64,000 nt of DNA, taken from contig NZ_FNZV01000002.1 in NCBI RefSeq assembly GCF_900109555.1, forward strand, positions 62,001 to 126,000, given 5' to 3'. Under the pieces are notes generated by a model, which saw only the letters and a program-made list of their open reading frames with translations, did not search any database and was not told the origin of the DNA. Origin of the DNA: Pacificibacter marinus (GTDB lineage: Bacteria; Pseudomonadota; Alphaproteobacteria; Rhodobacterales; Rhodobacteraceae). Each line of letters starts with the position of its first letter. Position 1 is the stretch's first letter. The translations under genes and the position numbers were made by a program. Shown here in pieces: positions 35,706 through 44,274 of this stretch.

Positions 35706-35711
35706 CGGCGT

Positions 35712-36521
35712 TTAATACAATCCTTCGGTATTGATATGCACGGTTTCGCCGCAGTGTTTACAATGGCTTGCATCGGCATCATGCAAAAGCAACCCACAGG
35801 TTTCGCATTCGTATTTCACCTTTGAGGGGCGAAATAAAACCTGTGCAAGACGCAAAAACAGCGTGACACCAAAGAACATCACGGCAATGGATAACATTCG
35901 CCCTGTGGTGCCTTCGAGCGTGATATCGCCAAACCCCGTTGTTGTCAGCGTGGTGATGGTGAAATACAGCGCGTCGGCGTAGTTGCGAATATGCGGGTTG
36001 TGATCGTGTTCCAACGCATAGATCAGCCCTGTGGTGACAAAGATAAACACCAACAGATTGATCGCAGCGATGACGATCTCTTCGTGTTTGCGAAACAGTT
36101 TAAAGTCTTGGCGCAGACGGTTCATCAATTGATAAGTGTGCAGCAGTCGCAAGGTGCGCAAAATGCGTAAAAACCCAAGACCTTCGCCTGCCAGGGGGGC
36201 CAAAAACGACACCATCGCGGCGATATCAGCCAAGGTTGAGCCGCGTGTGAGATAATGGAACCGCCTGTCTGCGGTGTAGACCCGTATGGTGAAATCGAGC
36301 AAGATAAGCACGCCAAACACCATGTCGAGCGCTTCAATCAGGGGCGTGTGCGTGATGAAAGACGTGGCAATCACAAAGCAAATTGTGATCAGGTCAAAGA
36401 TCAAAATGCCATAGCGAAACCGATGCGCGCGATCCGTGTTGCCCTCGTAGAGTTCATTGAGCGTCTTGGAAAACTGGCCTGCCATGATGCGCGGATCCTT
36501 TTGTCGGCTTTCATCTGTCAT
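35712..36521 (-). CDS. Voltage-gated-type potassium channel family ion transporter with zinc-ribbon tail
   Basis: 269 residues from the ATG at 36521. Six membrane segments are visible, with an S4-like LGFLRILRTLRLLHTYQLMN arginine ladder and a pore loop LYFTITTLTTTGFGDITLEG, whose TTGFGD is a K+-type selectivity filter. The C-terminus ends in a small cysteine cluster, CETCGLLLHDADASHCKHC, a probable zinc ribbon and unusual for this family. It should form a tetrameric cation channel in the inner membrane. It converges on the APC-like gene. Confidence 0.85.
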   Translation of the reverse strand: MTDESRQKDPRIMAGQFSKTLNELYEGNTDRAHRFRYGILIFDLITICFVIATSFITHTPLIEALDMVFGVLILLDFTIRVYTADRRFHYLTRGSTLADIAAMVSFLAPLAGEGLGFLRILRTLRLLHTYQLMNRLRQDFKLFRKHEEIVIAAINLLVFIFVTTGLIYALEHDHNPHIRNYADALYFTITTLTTTGFGDITLEGTTGRMLSIAVMFFGVTLFLRLAQVLFRPSKVKYECETCGLLLHDADASHCKHCGETVHINTEGLY

Positions 36522-36790
36522 GTAAGGTTTTCGCTTTTGTTTCAAGGGGCAAGGTCTGTGCCTTGGTATGAATTCATCTTTTGGTAATGGGTGCGATCCT
36601 TTAGTTAAGTTATTGAAAACTATTAATAAATTGACTTTATGCGTTATCTATGCCATTCCTTTTCCTATGCTAGAAGGCGTGGGAAGCGGTTTGGCGTGGT
36701 CTGAGGGGATCACAAAATCCCAAATCGGTTTTACGGGGTGAGCCCGTCTCACGTCTCTTGTGCGGAGAATGCATGAGAGGCAGGTAAGAC

Positions 36791-37132
36791 ATGACTTTGC
36801 AATCATCTGTGGGGGATGACTATGGCCCAAAAGAGATCCTTGGGTCCGCAAATAGAAACCTCGAACGGTCCATTGCTTCGCTCGACGCGGTGATGTGCCG
36901 ATTGGAAAGCGGTGACTTGAGTGTTGGGCCCGATATTCAAAGGGCAATCGTAGAAATGCGCAAGACTCAAGACACGGCTTTGAGAGAAAGGCAGAAAGTT
37001 GATGACGACAGACGAAAACTCGACCTTGCGACTTCAGACAGCGCCATCGATTTTGACGCCGCGCGGGCTTCGATCTTGGATAGCTTGGATCGCGTCCGAA
37101 GATCTTGCGGTACAAACCCAGTTCTTGGATGA
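36791..37132 (+). CDS. GTA gene 1, probable small terminase subunit
   Basis: 113 residues, mostly helical and charged (SANRNLERSIASLDAVMCRL, then DIQRAIVEMRKTQDTALRER), consistent with the coiled-coil small terminase encoded by RcGTA gene 1. Identification is mainly positional: first gene of the cluster, immediately before the large terminase and overlapping it. The last 30 residues (IDFDAARASILDSLDRVRRS) still look coding, so the overlap is real. The 270-bp region before it is AT-rich and must contain the cluster promoter, but no box was clear. Confidence 0.7.
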   Translation: MTLQSSVGDDYGPKEILGSANRNLERSIASLDAVMCRLESGDLSVGPDIQRAIVEMRKTQDTALRERQKVDDDRRKLDLATSDSAIDFDAARASILDSLDRVRRSCGTNPVLG

Positions 37133-38423
37133 TCTGGAAAGCAACGATCGGGGAGCGCTTTTGGCGCTCCCTTTTTTATTCGAAGCATGGGCGTTGGATC
37201 ACCAAATGCCCCCATCTGGGGATTGGCGCACTTGGGTTATTATGGGCGGACGCGGCGCGGGCAAAACCCGTGCTGGGGCTGAATGGGTCCGGTCCATGGT
37301 CGAAGGATCGCGGTCTTTGGAACCGGGCCGCGCCAAACGTGTGGCGCTGGTCGGTGAGACGTATGACCAAGCGCGCGAGGTCATGGTGTTTGGTGACAGT
37401 GGTATTCTGGCCTGTTCGCCCCCCGATCGTCGGCCCAAATGGAATGGAACACGCCGCGCATTGACGTGGCCAAACGGCGCAGAAGCCATGGTGTTTTCTG
37501 GCAATGATCCCGAGGCATTGCGCGGTCCGCAATTTGACGCCGCATGGGTTGATGAATTGGCCAAGTGGAAAAAGCCGCGTGAGGCGTGGGACATGCTGCA
37601 ATTTGGATTGCGCTTGGGGGATGACCCGCGTCAAGTGGTCACGACAACGCCGCGCAATGTGGGCATTCTCAAAGAAATATTAGAGTTGAAATCCAGCACT
37701 GTGACACGCGCGCCCACTGAGGCGAACGCGGCCAATTTAGCGCCGTCGTTTTTGGAAGAAGTGCGCACACGCTACGCAGGCACGCGATTGGGTCGTCAAG
37801 AATTGGACGGGATATTGCTGGACGAGGAAGAGGGCGCATTGTGGTCTTTGGAAAAACTAGAGGCAAACCGCGCCGATGAGTTGCCAGAATTTGACCGCAT
37901 CGTGGTCGCTGTCGATCCGCCTGTGACAGGTCATAAGGGCTCGGATGATTGCGGTATCGTGGTGGTCGGGGCCGTCACTCAAGGCACGCCGCAAAATTGG
38001 CGCGCTTATGTGTTGGAGGATGCGACTGTTTCAGCGTCTTCACCAACGGTGTGGGCGCAAGCTGCGTTGGATGCGATGGAGCGGTGGGACGCCGATAAAA
38101 TGGTGGCAGAGGTAAATCAAGGGGGCGATCTTGTTGAACAAGTTGTGCGACAACTTGATCCTATGGTGTCCTATAAATCTGTGCGTGCCACGCGGGGCAA
38201 ATCGGCGCGCGCCGAACCAGTGTCAGCGCTCTATGATCAAGGTCGCGTGTTTCACACCCGTGGGCTTGGTGAGTTAGAGGATCAAATGACCAAAATGACA
38301 GCACAGGGCTATAAAGCGTCAGGGTCGCCTGATCGTTTGGATGCGCTGGTTTGGGCCGTTCATGAATTGATGATTGCGCCAGCCGCGGGGCACACGCGCC
38401 CGCGCATTCGCACCTTGGGCTGA
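37002..38423 (+). CDS. GTA large terminase (gene 2)
   Basis: About 473 residues. WVIMGGRGAGKTRAGAEWVR is the Walker A region, FDAAWVDELAKWKKP the Walker B, VVTTTPRNVGILKEI the coupling motif, and IVVAVDPPVTGHKGSDDCGI the RNase H-like nuclease start. It packages random host DNA into particles. The ATG at 37002 overlaps gene 1 by 131 bp; homology to other GTA terminases seems to begin only near SWIAWIASEDL, so a TTG at 37053 is also possible. No later in-frame ATG precedes the ATPase domain. Confidence 0.92.
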   Translation: MTTDENSTLRLQTAPSILTPRGLRSWIAWIASEDLAVQTQFLDDLESNDRGALLALPFLFEAWALDHQMPPSGDWRTWVIMGGRGAGKTRAGAEWVRSMVEGSRSLEPGRAKRVALVGETYDQAREVMVFGDSGILACSPPDRRPKWNGTRRALTWPNGAEAMVFSGNDPEALRGPQFDAAWVDELAKWKKPREAWDMLQFGLRLGDDPRQVVTTTPRNVGILKEILELKSSTVTRAPTEANAANLAPSFLEEVRTRYAGTRLGRQELDGILLDEEEGALWSLEKLEANRADELPEFDRIVVAVDPPVTGHKGSDDCGIVVVGAVTQGTPQNWRAYVLEDATVSASSPTVWAQAALDAMERWDADKMVAEVNQGGDLVEQVVRQLDPMVSYKSVRATRGKSARAEPVSALYDQGRVFHTRGLGELEDQMTKMTAQGYKASGSPDRLDALVWAVHELMIAPAAGHTRPRIRTLG

Positions 38424-38902
38424 ATGTCATTTAAATAGCTTGCCAACGTGATGGCTCTGTTTTTGCACCTTTGTGTCGAAGACGGGGCCATTTTTAATTC
38501 AAATCCCGCATGTTTGATCGCGGGGTTCTGTATTTTTATATTACTATCAATGTCTTGTGTGTTGGTGTTGCGTGTTGAATGGACTGCCGCGCGCTCTGCT
38601 AGCAAGTTCTTTTTCCCTATCCCGTAAAACTATTTCTACCGAAGGCGCGCAGATGCACACAGCGATGTGTGAGCGCAGTCAGAGGTCACGAGATTGGGGA
38701 AGGCGCGGGCACCGCGTTGGGCTGAGATGCGCGATATGCGGATCATGCCCCCTTTCCAGACCCTCGGGTGGCATCGCTTGCGAGAGCCCCTGAGGGTCGA
38801 AGTTTGAACAGTGAGCCATGCGGCGTTTGGGGATGACCCAAGGGGTGCATTTTGCGGGGTGTCATTCGGCATCTGCGGACAGTTTTAAGGAGAGACACGG
38901 AT
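38424..38902 (+). other. GTA intergenic region between terminase and portal
   Basis: A 479-bp gap, large for this compact cluster. No convincing protein is seen; short open frames lack a ribosome-binding site and coding character. It contains an imperfect hairpin at 38759-38798: outer arms GACCCTC / GAGGGTC, inner GGG / CCC and CGC / GCG pairs. RcGTA-type clusters often have a gap here. It may hold an internal promoter or a processing or attenuation site. Confidence 0.5.
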
Positions 38903-40147
38903 ATGGTGTTTGACTTTATGAAGCGAGGCGCAGGAGCGCAGCCTGAGGTGAAAGCCTCTGCCACGGGACCAGCAATAGCTTATTCAAGCGCAGGCCGTGT
39001 GGCATGGAGCCCGCGCGACACAACCACGCTGACACGTGTTGGATTTACGGGCAATCCTGTCGGGTTTCGGTCAGTGAAATTGATCGCCGAAGCGGCCAGT
39101 GCTTTGCCTTTGGTGTTGCAAAACCGGGAAGCGCGTTTTGAGGATCACCCGCTGTTGTCGGTGATTTCGCGGCCAAATCCTGTGCAGGGGCGCTCGGATT
39201 TGTTTGAAGCGCTTTACGCGCAGATATTACTGTCGGGCAATGGCTATTTGGAAGCCGTGGGTGACTGGGGGCAGGTGCCGGCTGAGTTGCATGTCTTGCG
39301 CTCTGATCGGATGAGTTTGGTGCCAGGGACAGATGGTTGGCCGATTGCCTATGAGTATGCTGTTGGCAACCGCAAGCATCGGTTCCATGTGGAAAACGGT
39401 CATTCGCCTGTCTGCCACATCAAATCATTCCACCCTGCGGATGATCATTACGGGTTGTCCCCGATCCAAGCGGCGGCGACTGCGATTGATGTGCACAATT
39501 CGGCGTCGCGTTGGTCAAAAGGCTTGTTGGACAATGCAGCTCGACCCTCTGGTGCGATTGTGTATGGCGGCTCTGACGGGCAATCCAGCATGAGTTCGGA
39601 TCAATATGATCGTTTGCTGACGGAAATGGAAAGCCATCACCAAGGTGCGCGCAATGCGGGTCGTCCGATGTTGTTGGAAGGCGGGCTGGATTGGAAGCCG
39701 ATGGGCTTTAGCCCGTCAGATATGGAGTTCCAAAAAACCAAAGAGGCCGCAGCGCGTGAAATCGCACTCGCCTTTGGGGTGCCTCCGATGCTTTTGGGCA
39801 TTCAGGGCGATGCGACTTACGGCAATTATCAAGAGGCCAATCGCGCCTTTTACCGCCTGACGGTGTTGCCGTTGGTGCAAAAAGTTGCGGGCTCTATCGG
39901 GCATTGGTTGTCTGAAATGACGGGTGAGGCGGTCGAATTGAAACCGGATTTGGATCAGGTTTCGGCATTGGCGCCAGAACGTGACGCCCAGTGGAACCGC
40001 GTGGCCAAGGCTGACTTTCTCACGGCGGATGAAAAACGCGCGATGTTGGGATTGCCGCCTTTGACAGAAAATGCGCAGGCCGAAGTTTTTGATGAAATGC
40101 CCGCAGGTGATGGCGATGTGCAAACTGAGGAGACGCCAGATGCGTAA
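38903..40147 (+). CDS. GTA portal protein (gene 3)
   Basis: 414 residues of the HK97-type portal family. FTGNPVGFRSVKLIAEAASA begins the family domain, HPLLSVISRPNPVQGRSDLF and LSGNGYLEAVGDWGQVPAEL follow, and FGVPPMLLGIQGDATYGNYQ is the crown-side signature. The ATG at 38903 follows AAGGAGAGA, the best ribosome-binding site in the region. The dodecamer is the DNA gate at the capsid vertex. It overlaps the protease gene by 8 bp. Confidence 0.93.
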   Translation: MVFDFMKRGAGAQPEVKASATGPAIAYSSAGRVAWSPRDTTTLTRVGFTGNPVGFRSVKLIAEAASALPLVLQNREARFEDHPLLSVISRPNPVQGRSDLFEALYAQILLSGNGYLEAVGDWGQVPAELHVLRSDRMSLVPGTDGWPIAYEYAVGNRKHRFHVENGHSPVCHIKSFHPADDHYGLSPIQAAATAIDVHNSASRWSKGLLDNAARPSGAIVYGGSDGQSSMSSDQYDRLLTEMESHHQGARNAGRPMLLEGGLDWKPMGFSPSDMEFQKTKEAAAREIALAFGVPPMLLGIQGDATYGNYQEANRAFYRLTVLPLVQKVAGSIGHWLSEMTGEAVELKPDLDQVSALAPERDAQWNRVAKADFLTADEKRAMLGLPPLTENAQAEVFDEMPAGDGDVQTEETPDA

Positions 40148-40727
40148 AGAATTTCAAGGCGGCCTTGAGCATAAATTTATGCGACTTGGCGAAGATATTA
40201 AAGTCACCGATGGTGTCGAAATCGAAGGCTACGCGTCTTTGTTTGGCCACGTGGATCAAGGCGGCGATATTGTGCAAGCGGGTGCTTATAAAAAATCGCT
40301 CGCGGATCTGAAGGCCAAAGGGCGTTCGGTCAAGATGTTGTGGCAGCATGATCCCGCCCAACCCATCGGAATTTGGGACGAAGTGCGTGAAGATGCGCGG
40401 GGGCTTTATGTCAAAGGTCGTCTGCTGACGGATGTCGAAAAGGGCCGCGAAGCTGTGGCTTTGATTGGCGCGGGAGCGATTGACGGATTGTCGATTGGTT
40501 ACCGTACGGTGCGTGCCCAAAAGGGCCATGACCAAAAGGATGGCAAAGCTGCAAGGATTTTGTCGGAATTGGAACTGTGGGAGGTGTCGTTAGTGACCTT
40601 TCCCATGCTTCCAGAAGCGCGGCTGGTGACAGAGGAAAAGGGCGATGATCCCTTTGGTACTGAAACACTGATGCGTGATCTCGCGGACGCTTTCACAAGC
40701 GCACGCAAGCTGCTGGCCGGCGATTAA
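40140..40727 (+). CDS. GTA prohead protease (gene 4)
   Basis: 195 residues of the HK97 family U35 protease. EGYASLFGHVDQGGDIVQAG is the N-terminal signature, MLWQHDPAQPIGIWDEVRED holds the catalytic His, and GAIDGLSIGYRTVRA the catalytic Ser; ELWEVSLVTFPMLPEARLV completes the fold. It cleaves the capsid N-terminus during maturation. The ATG at 40140 lies inside the last codons of the portal gene, so nothing separates them; RcGTA has gene 3.5 at this place. Confidence 0.92.
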   Translation: MRKEFQGGLEHKFMRLGEDIKVTDGVEIEGYASLFGHVDQGGDIVQAGAYKKSLADLKAKGRSVKMLWQHDPAQPIGIWDEVREDARGLYVKGRLLTDVEKGREAVALIGAGAIDGLSIGYRTVRAQKGHDQKDGKAARILSELELWEVSLVTFPMLPEARLVTEEKGDDPFGTETLMRDLADAFTSARKLLAGD

Positions 40728-40776
40728 GGTCAGCGCTTTCACCCTCTAAACCAACAAAACACGAAGGATTGTTTGG

Positions 40777-42003
40777 ATGAGCAAAACCGAGACAAAGGCT
40801 CGGGCCGGTATCGGTGTGTCCGATTTTTCGGCCAAATCAGGTCCGATCCCGACGGGACCTGCCACTGAGGTGAAGACCGCGCTGGCCGGTTTCATGAGTG
40901 ATCTCAAAGAGTTTCAAACCGAAATTAAAACCAAGTTTCAAGAACAGGAAGAGCGCATGAGCATGCTTGATCGTAAATCACACAATTTTGGCCGTCCGGC
41001 CCTTTCCGTAGCCCAAGAGGTAGACATGTCCCATAAATCTGCATTCGGCACATATGTGCGTAACGGTGATGATGACGCATTGCGCGGTCTTGCACTGGAA
41101 GGCAAAGCGATGTCCACAGCCGTGAATGGCGATGGCGGGTATTTGGTGGACCCGCAAACAGCGGACACGATCAAATCCGTTTTGAAATCTACGGCGTCCA
41201 TTCGGTCCATTGCGAACGTCGTCAACGTTGAAGCCACATCATATGATGTGTTGATCGACACGACTGATGTTGGCACAGGGTGGGTGTCTGAAGCGGGTGG
41301 TGTGTCTGACACTGGCACGCCGACGATTGATCGTATTTCAATTCCGTTGTTTGAATTGTCTGCTTTGCCAAAAGCGTCTCAGCGCCTTTTGGATGATGCT
41401 GCGTTTGATATTGAGGCTTGGCTTGCGGGCCGTATTGCCGATAAATTTGCGGCCTCAGAAGCATCCGCGTTTATCAATGGTGACGGCGTTGATAAGCCAA
41501 CAGGCATTTTGGCGCACGCTCAGATCGACAATGACACATGGGCCTGGGGCGCGTTGGGGTACATCGCGACAGGCACGGATGGCGGTTTTGACGCTGGTAA
41601 CCCCGCGGATGCGATTGTCGAACTTGTGTACTCTTTGGGTGCTCAGTACCGCGCCAACGGGACATTCGTGATGAATTCCAAAACAGCGGGTCAAGTGCGC
41701 AAGCTTAAAGATGCGGATGGCCGTTTCTTGTGGTCTGATAGTCTGGCCGCTGGTGAACCTGCACGTCTCATGGGCTACCCCGTGTTGATCGCAGAAGACA
41801 TGCCAGACATCGCGTCAGATGCGGCTGCCATTGCCTTTGGTGATTTCGCCGCAGGCTACACTGTGGCTGAGCGTCCTGATCTGCGCATCTTGCGTGATCC
41901 GTTTTCTGCGAAACCACATGTACTGTTCTATGCCACAAAACGCGTTGGTGGTGATGTGAGTGACTTTGCGGCGATCAAGTTGCTTAAGTTCTCAATCGCT
42001 TAA
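40777..42003 (+). CDS. GTA major capsid protein (gene 5)
   Basis: 408 residues, HK97 fold. A charged N-terminal region (MSDLKEFQTEIKTKFQEQEE) of about 100 residues is the delta domain removed by the protease. The mature fold shows GDGGYLVDPQTADTIKSVLK, FELSALPKASQRLLDDAAFD, ASAFINGDGVDKPTGILAHA and the P-domain stretch AIAFGDFAAGYTVAERPDLR. It builds the GTA head. It is followed by a structured 168-bp gap. Confidence 0.94.
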   Translation: MSKTETKARAGIGVSDFSAKSGPIPTGPATEVKTALAGFMSDLKEFQTEIKTKFQEQEERMSMLDRKSHNFGRPALSVAQEVDMSHKSAFGTYVRNGDDDALRGLALEGKAMSTAVNGDGGYLVDPQTADTIKSVLKSTASIRSIANVVNVEATSYDVLIDTTDVGTGWVSEAGGVSDTGTPTIDRISIPLFELSALPKASQRLLDDAAFDIEAWLAGRIADKFAASEASAFINGDGVDKPTGILAHAQIDNDTWAWGALGYIATGTDGGFDAGNPADAIVELVYSLGAQYRANGTFVMNSKTAGQVRKLKDADGRFLWSDSLAAGEPARLMGYPVLIAEDMPDIASDAAAIAFGDFAAGYTVAERPDLRILRDPFSAKPHVLFYATKRVGGDVSDFAAIKLLKFSIA

Positions 42004-42171
42004 GACCCGGAAAGAACGAGTTCGTGTTTGGTCCTGATCGGATCAGGCACGAGCGGTGGGTGCGCGTCTCGTTTGACGTGTTGTCTAGCTGCTCCCCCTC
42101 CGTCCGAGCAACACGGGGGCGCGCATCCATCATCACAAGTGGCAGGGGGACCCGGAAATCGGAGATGTACC
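42004..42171 (+). other. Structured GTA intergenic element between capsid and adaptor genes
   Basis: A 15-bp palindrome CCTGATCGGATCAGG (42033-42047) is followed by nested stems: GGGTGCGCG (42058-42066) with CGCGCATCC (42120-42128, one G-U pair) enclosing CGTGTTG (42077-42083) with CAACACG (42109-42115). The direct repeat GACCCGGAAA occurs at 42004-42013, right after the capsid stop, and again at 42149-42158. No coding character is seen. Transcript processing or attenuation to favour capsid mRNA is a reasonable guess. Confidence 0.55.
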
Positions 42172-42768
42172 ATGATGTTAATGGAGCAAAGCCAAGTACC
42201 CCTCGTGGTGCTGCCGATCGCACAGTTCAAAGATCATTTGAGACTGGGCACAGGCTTTGGCGATGACGGGGTTCAGGATGGGGTTCTTGAGACGTACTTG
42301 CGTGTCGCACTCGCAGCAGTCGAGGCGCGGACTGGTAAAGTTTTGATTGAACGTGATTTTGCTTGGACCTTGTCAGCGTGGCGCGATCTTGGCGCGCAAA
42401 CGCTGCCTGTTGCCCCCGTTTCCACGATCACCGCACTGGTAATTGTGGATCGCCTAAGCGCAGAAACTGTGATCGATGCAGGAAAATATTTGCTGGATAA
42501 AGACACACACCGTCCGCGGATTGTGTCCAGTGGATTTGTTTTGCCTTCTGTGCCTGTCGCAGGCTCTGTGCGGATTGAATTTACCGCTGGATTTGGCCCC
42601 GCATGGGGTGATCTGCCCAGCGATCTTGCCCATGCCGTGATGCTTTTGGCGGCTCATTATTATGAGCACCGCCATGAAGCGGGCACCAGTGAAGGGCCTA
42701 TGCCATTTGGCGTCAACGCTTTGCTAGATCGCTACCGTAACGTGCGGTTGTTTGGAGGGCGCGGCTGA
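42172..42768 (+). CDS. GTA head-tail connector/adaptor (gene 6)
   Basis: 198 residues in the phage gp6-like adaptor family. VLETYLRVALAAVEARTGKV and ERDFAWTLSAWRDLGAQTLP are typical, with a SVRIEFTAGFGPAWGDLPSD segment and helical AVMLLAAHYYEHRHEA near the C-terminus. The ATG at 42172 follows CGGAGAT; the 48 codons before it in the open frame are the structured gap. The stop overlaps gene 7 by 1 bp. Confidence 0.88.
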   Translation: MMLMEQSQVPLVVLPIAQFKDHLRLGTGFGDDGVQDGVLETYLRVALAAVEARTGKVLIERDFAWTLSAWRDLGAQTLPVAPVSTITALVIVDRLSAETVIDAGKYLLDKDTHRPRIVSSGFVLPSVPVAGSVRIEFTAGFGPAWGDLPSDLAHAVMLLAAHYYEHRHEAGTSEGPMPFGVNALLDRYRNVRLFGGRG

Positions 42769-43109
42769 TGTCAGCAGGGGTTCATCTCAATCGTAAATTG
42801 GTGCTGCAAGAGGCGCAGCGCACGTCGGATGGGGCTGGCGGCTATGTGGAAACATGGACGCAGCTTGGCACCCTTTGGGCGTCTATTCAGGCCGGCACGG
42901 GGACGGAGCGTTCTGAGGATTTTCTCACTGTGTCCCGTGTTCCGATGAAAGTCATTGTGCGTGGCGCCCCAATAGGTTCGCCGCGTCGCCCTAAGCCTGA
43001 TCAGCGTTTTATCGAGGGTGGGCGCGTGTTTCGTATCTTGTCTGTCGTCGAGTTGAACGCGCAAGCGCACTACTTGGTCTGTCAATCGCGTGAGGAGGTT
43101 GCATCATGA
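42768..43109 (+). CDS. GTA head closure / head-tail adaptor protein (gene 7)
   Basis: 113 residues of the phage head-tail joining family: LNRKLVLQEAQRTSDGAGGY, TWTQLGTLWASIQAGTGTE and a C-terminal RVFRILSVVELNAQAHYLVC strand pair. In RcGTA this is the stopper below the adaptor. Overlaps gene 8 by 4 bp (ATGA). Confidence 0.88.
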   Translation: MSAGVHLNRKLVLQEAQRTSDGAGGYVETWTQLGTLWASIQAGTGTERSEDFLTVSRVPMKVIVRGAPIGSPRRPKPDQRFIEGGRVFRILSVVELNAQAHYLVCQSREEVAS

Positions 43110-43516
43110 GCTACGGCGTCTCAGCAGCCTTACAAACGGCTGTATTTCAAGCACTTTCCGATGATGTGACGCTCGGCAGCTTAGTCGGTAGCGCAATTTA
43201 CGATGCAGCTCCTGCAGGGACTGTGCCCTCGCTTTATGTGAGCCTTGGTCCTGAAGATGTGGTCGATGCCTCTGACAAAACAGGCCACGGCGCACGCCAT
43301 GAATTTGTGGTCAGCGTTGTGTCTGATACTGCGGGATTTTTAACTGCAAAAGGCGTGGCTGCAGCGATTTCAGATGTGCTGGTCGATGCGGATTTAACGC
43401 TCTCTCGCGGCAGTTTGATCGGGCTTTATTTCGTGTCCGCCAAAGCGCGACGCGTTCAAGACAGCGATGTGCGCAGAATCGATATTCGTTTCATGGCGCG
43501 CGTCGAAGATATCTAA
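43106..43516 (+). CDS. GTA tail terminator, DUF3168 family (gene 8)
   Basis: 136 residues. ALQTAVFQALSDDVTLGSLV and AIYDAAPAGTVPSLYVSLGP are the DUF3168 start, and GHGARHEFVVSVVSDTAG the central strand. The family caps the tail tube at the head interface. Start overlaps gene 7 stop; 23 bp to gene 9. Confidence 0.9.
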   Translation: MSYGVSAALQTAVFQALSDDVTLGSLVGSAIYDAAPAGTVPSLYVSLGPEDVVDASDKTGHGARHEFVVSVVSDTAGFLTAKGVAAAISDVLVDADLTLSRGSLIGLYFVSAKARRVQDSDVRRIDIRFMARVEDI

Positions 43517-43539
43517 TTTTCATTAAAGGGGCTTATGCA

Positions 43540-43953
43540 ATGGCTGCTCAAAACGGAAAAGATCTACTTATCAAACTCGATATGACTGGTGCTGGTCAGT
43601 TTGAAACCATCGCGGGTCTGCGGGCCACGCGCATTTCATTCAACACCGAAAGTGTTGATGTGACATCGCTGGAAAGCTCTGGCGGTTGGCGCGAGCTTTT
43701 GGGTGGAGCAGGGGTCAAATCCGCGTCTATCTCAGGGTCTGGTGTGTTCAAAGACCAAAACACCGACGAGCGCGCGCGGCAGATTTTCTTTGACGCCGAA
43801 GTGCCCAATTTTCAAGTGATCATTCCTGATTTTGGCACTGTCGAGGGCGCGTTTCAATTGACGTCCATCGAATACGCAGGCTCGCACAATGGCGAGGCCA
43901 CCTATGAGCTGTCCATGGCCTCTGCTGGCGCTTTGACATTCACGGCGGTGTAA
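43540..43953 (+). CDS. GTA major tail tube protein (gene 9)
   Basis: 137 residues. GKDLLIKLDMTGAGQFETIA, ISFNTESVDVTSLESSGGWR and SISGSGVFKDQNTDERARQI match the TIGR02126-type major tail proteins. Forms the short GTA tail tube. A good AAAGGGGC site precedes the ATG. Confidence 0.92.
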   Translation: MAAQNGKDLLIKLDMTGAGQFETIAGLRATRISFNTESVDVTSLESSGGWRELLGGAGVKSASISGSGVFKDQNTDERARQIFFDAEVPNFQVIIPDFGTVEGAFQLTSIEYAGSHNGEATYELSMASAGALTFTAV

Positions 43954-43954
43954 G

Positions 43955-44269
43955 ATGGCGAACCCCTATGCAGGCGAAGTGGCGCTGACACTGGATGGCA
44001 AACGCTATGTGCTTAAACTGACACTTGGTGCTTTGGCTGAGCTTGAGGCCGGTCTGGAAACAGACACTTTGGTGGCGATGGTTGAGCGCTATGAAGTGGG
44101 CAACTTTTCCACCTCTGACGTGTTGCGACTGGTCGTTGCTGGCCTGCGTGGGGGCGGTTGGAACGGCGGCTACGATGATATTTTGACGGCTGAAATATCG
44201 GGCGGCCCTTTGGAAGCAGCACGGGTGGGGGCTGCGCTGATCGCACGCGCCTTTACCGTGCCAGGATAG
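43955..44269 (+). CDS. GTA gene 10 protein, probable tail assembly chaperone
   Basis: 104 residues: YAGEVALTLDGKRYVLKLTL, LGALAELEAGLETDTLVAM, then FSTSDVLRLVVAGLRGGGWN. This is the GTA gene 10 family (DUF3356, GTA TIM-adjacent). It starts 1 bp after gene 9 and by position acts as a tail assembly chaperone. Confidence 0.85.
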   Translation: MANPYAGEVALTLDGKRYVLKLTLGALAELEAGLETDTLVAMVERYEVGNFSTSDVLRLVVAGLRGGGWNGGYDDILTAEISGGPLEAARVGAALIARAFTVPG

Positions 44270-44274
44270 ATCAT

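Noticed and set aside
36613-36653. TTGAAA and TTGACT boxes upstream of GTA gene 1 as promoter
   Set aside because: Neither has a good -10 sequence at 16-18 bp; GTA promoters are not expected to be simple sigma-70 sites.
36648-37115. Minus-strand open frame covering GTA gene 1
   Set aside because: Gene 1 has better coding character and the expected position; the minus-strand product is Arg/Ser/Cys-rich and family-less.
38557-38793. Possible small gene in the terminase-portal gap
   Set aside because: No ribosome-binding site, cysteine/arginine-rich shadow-like composition, and it overlaps the hairpin.
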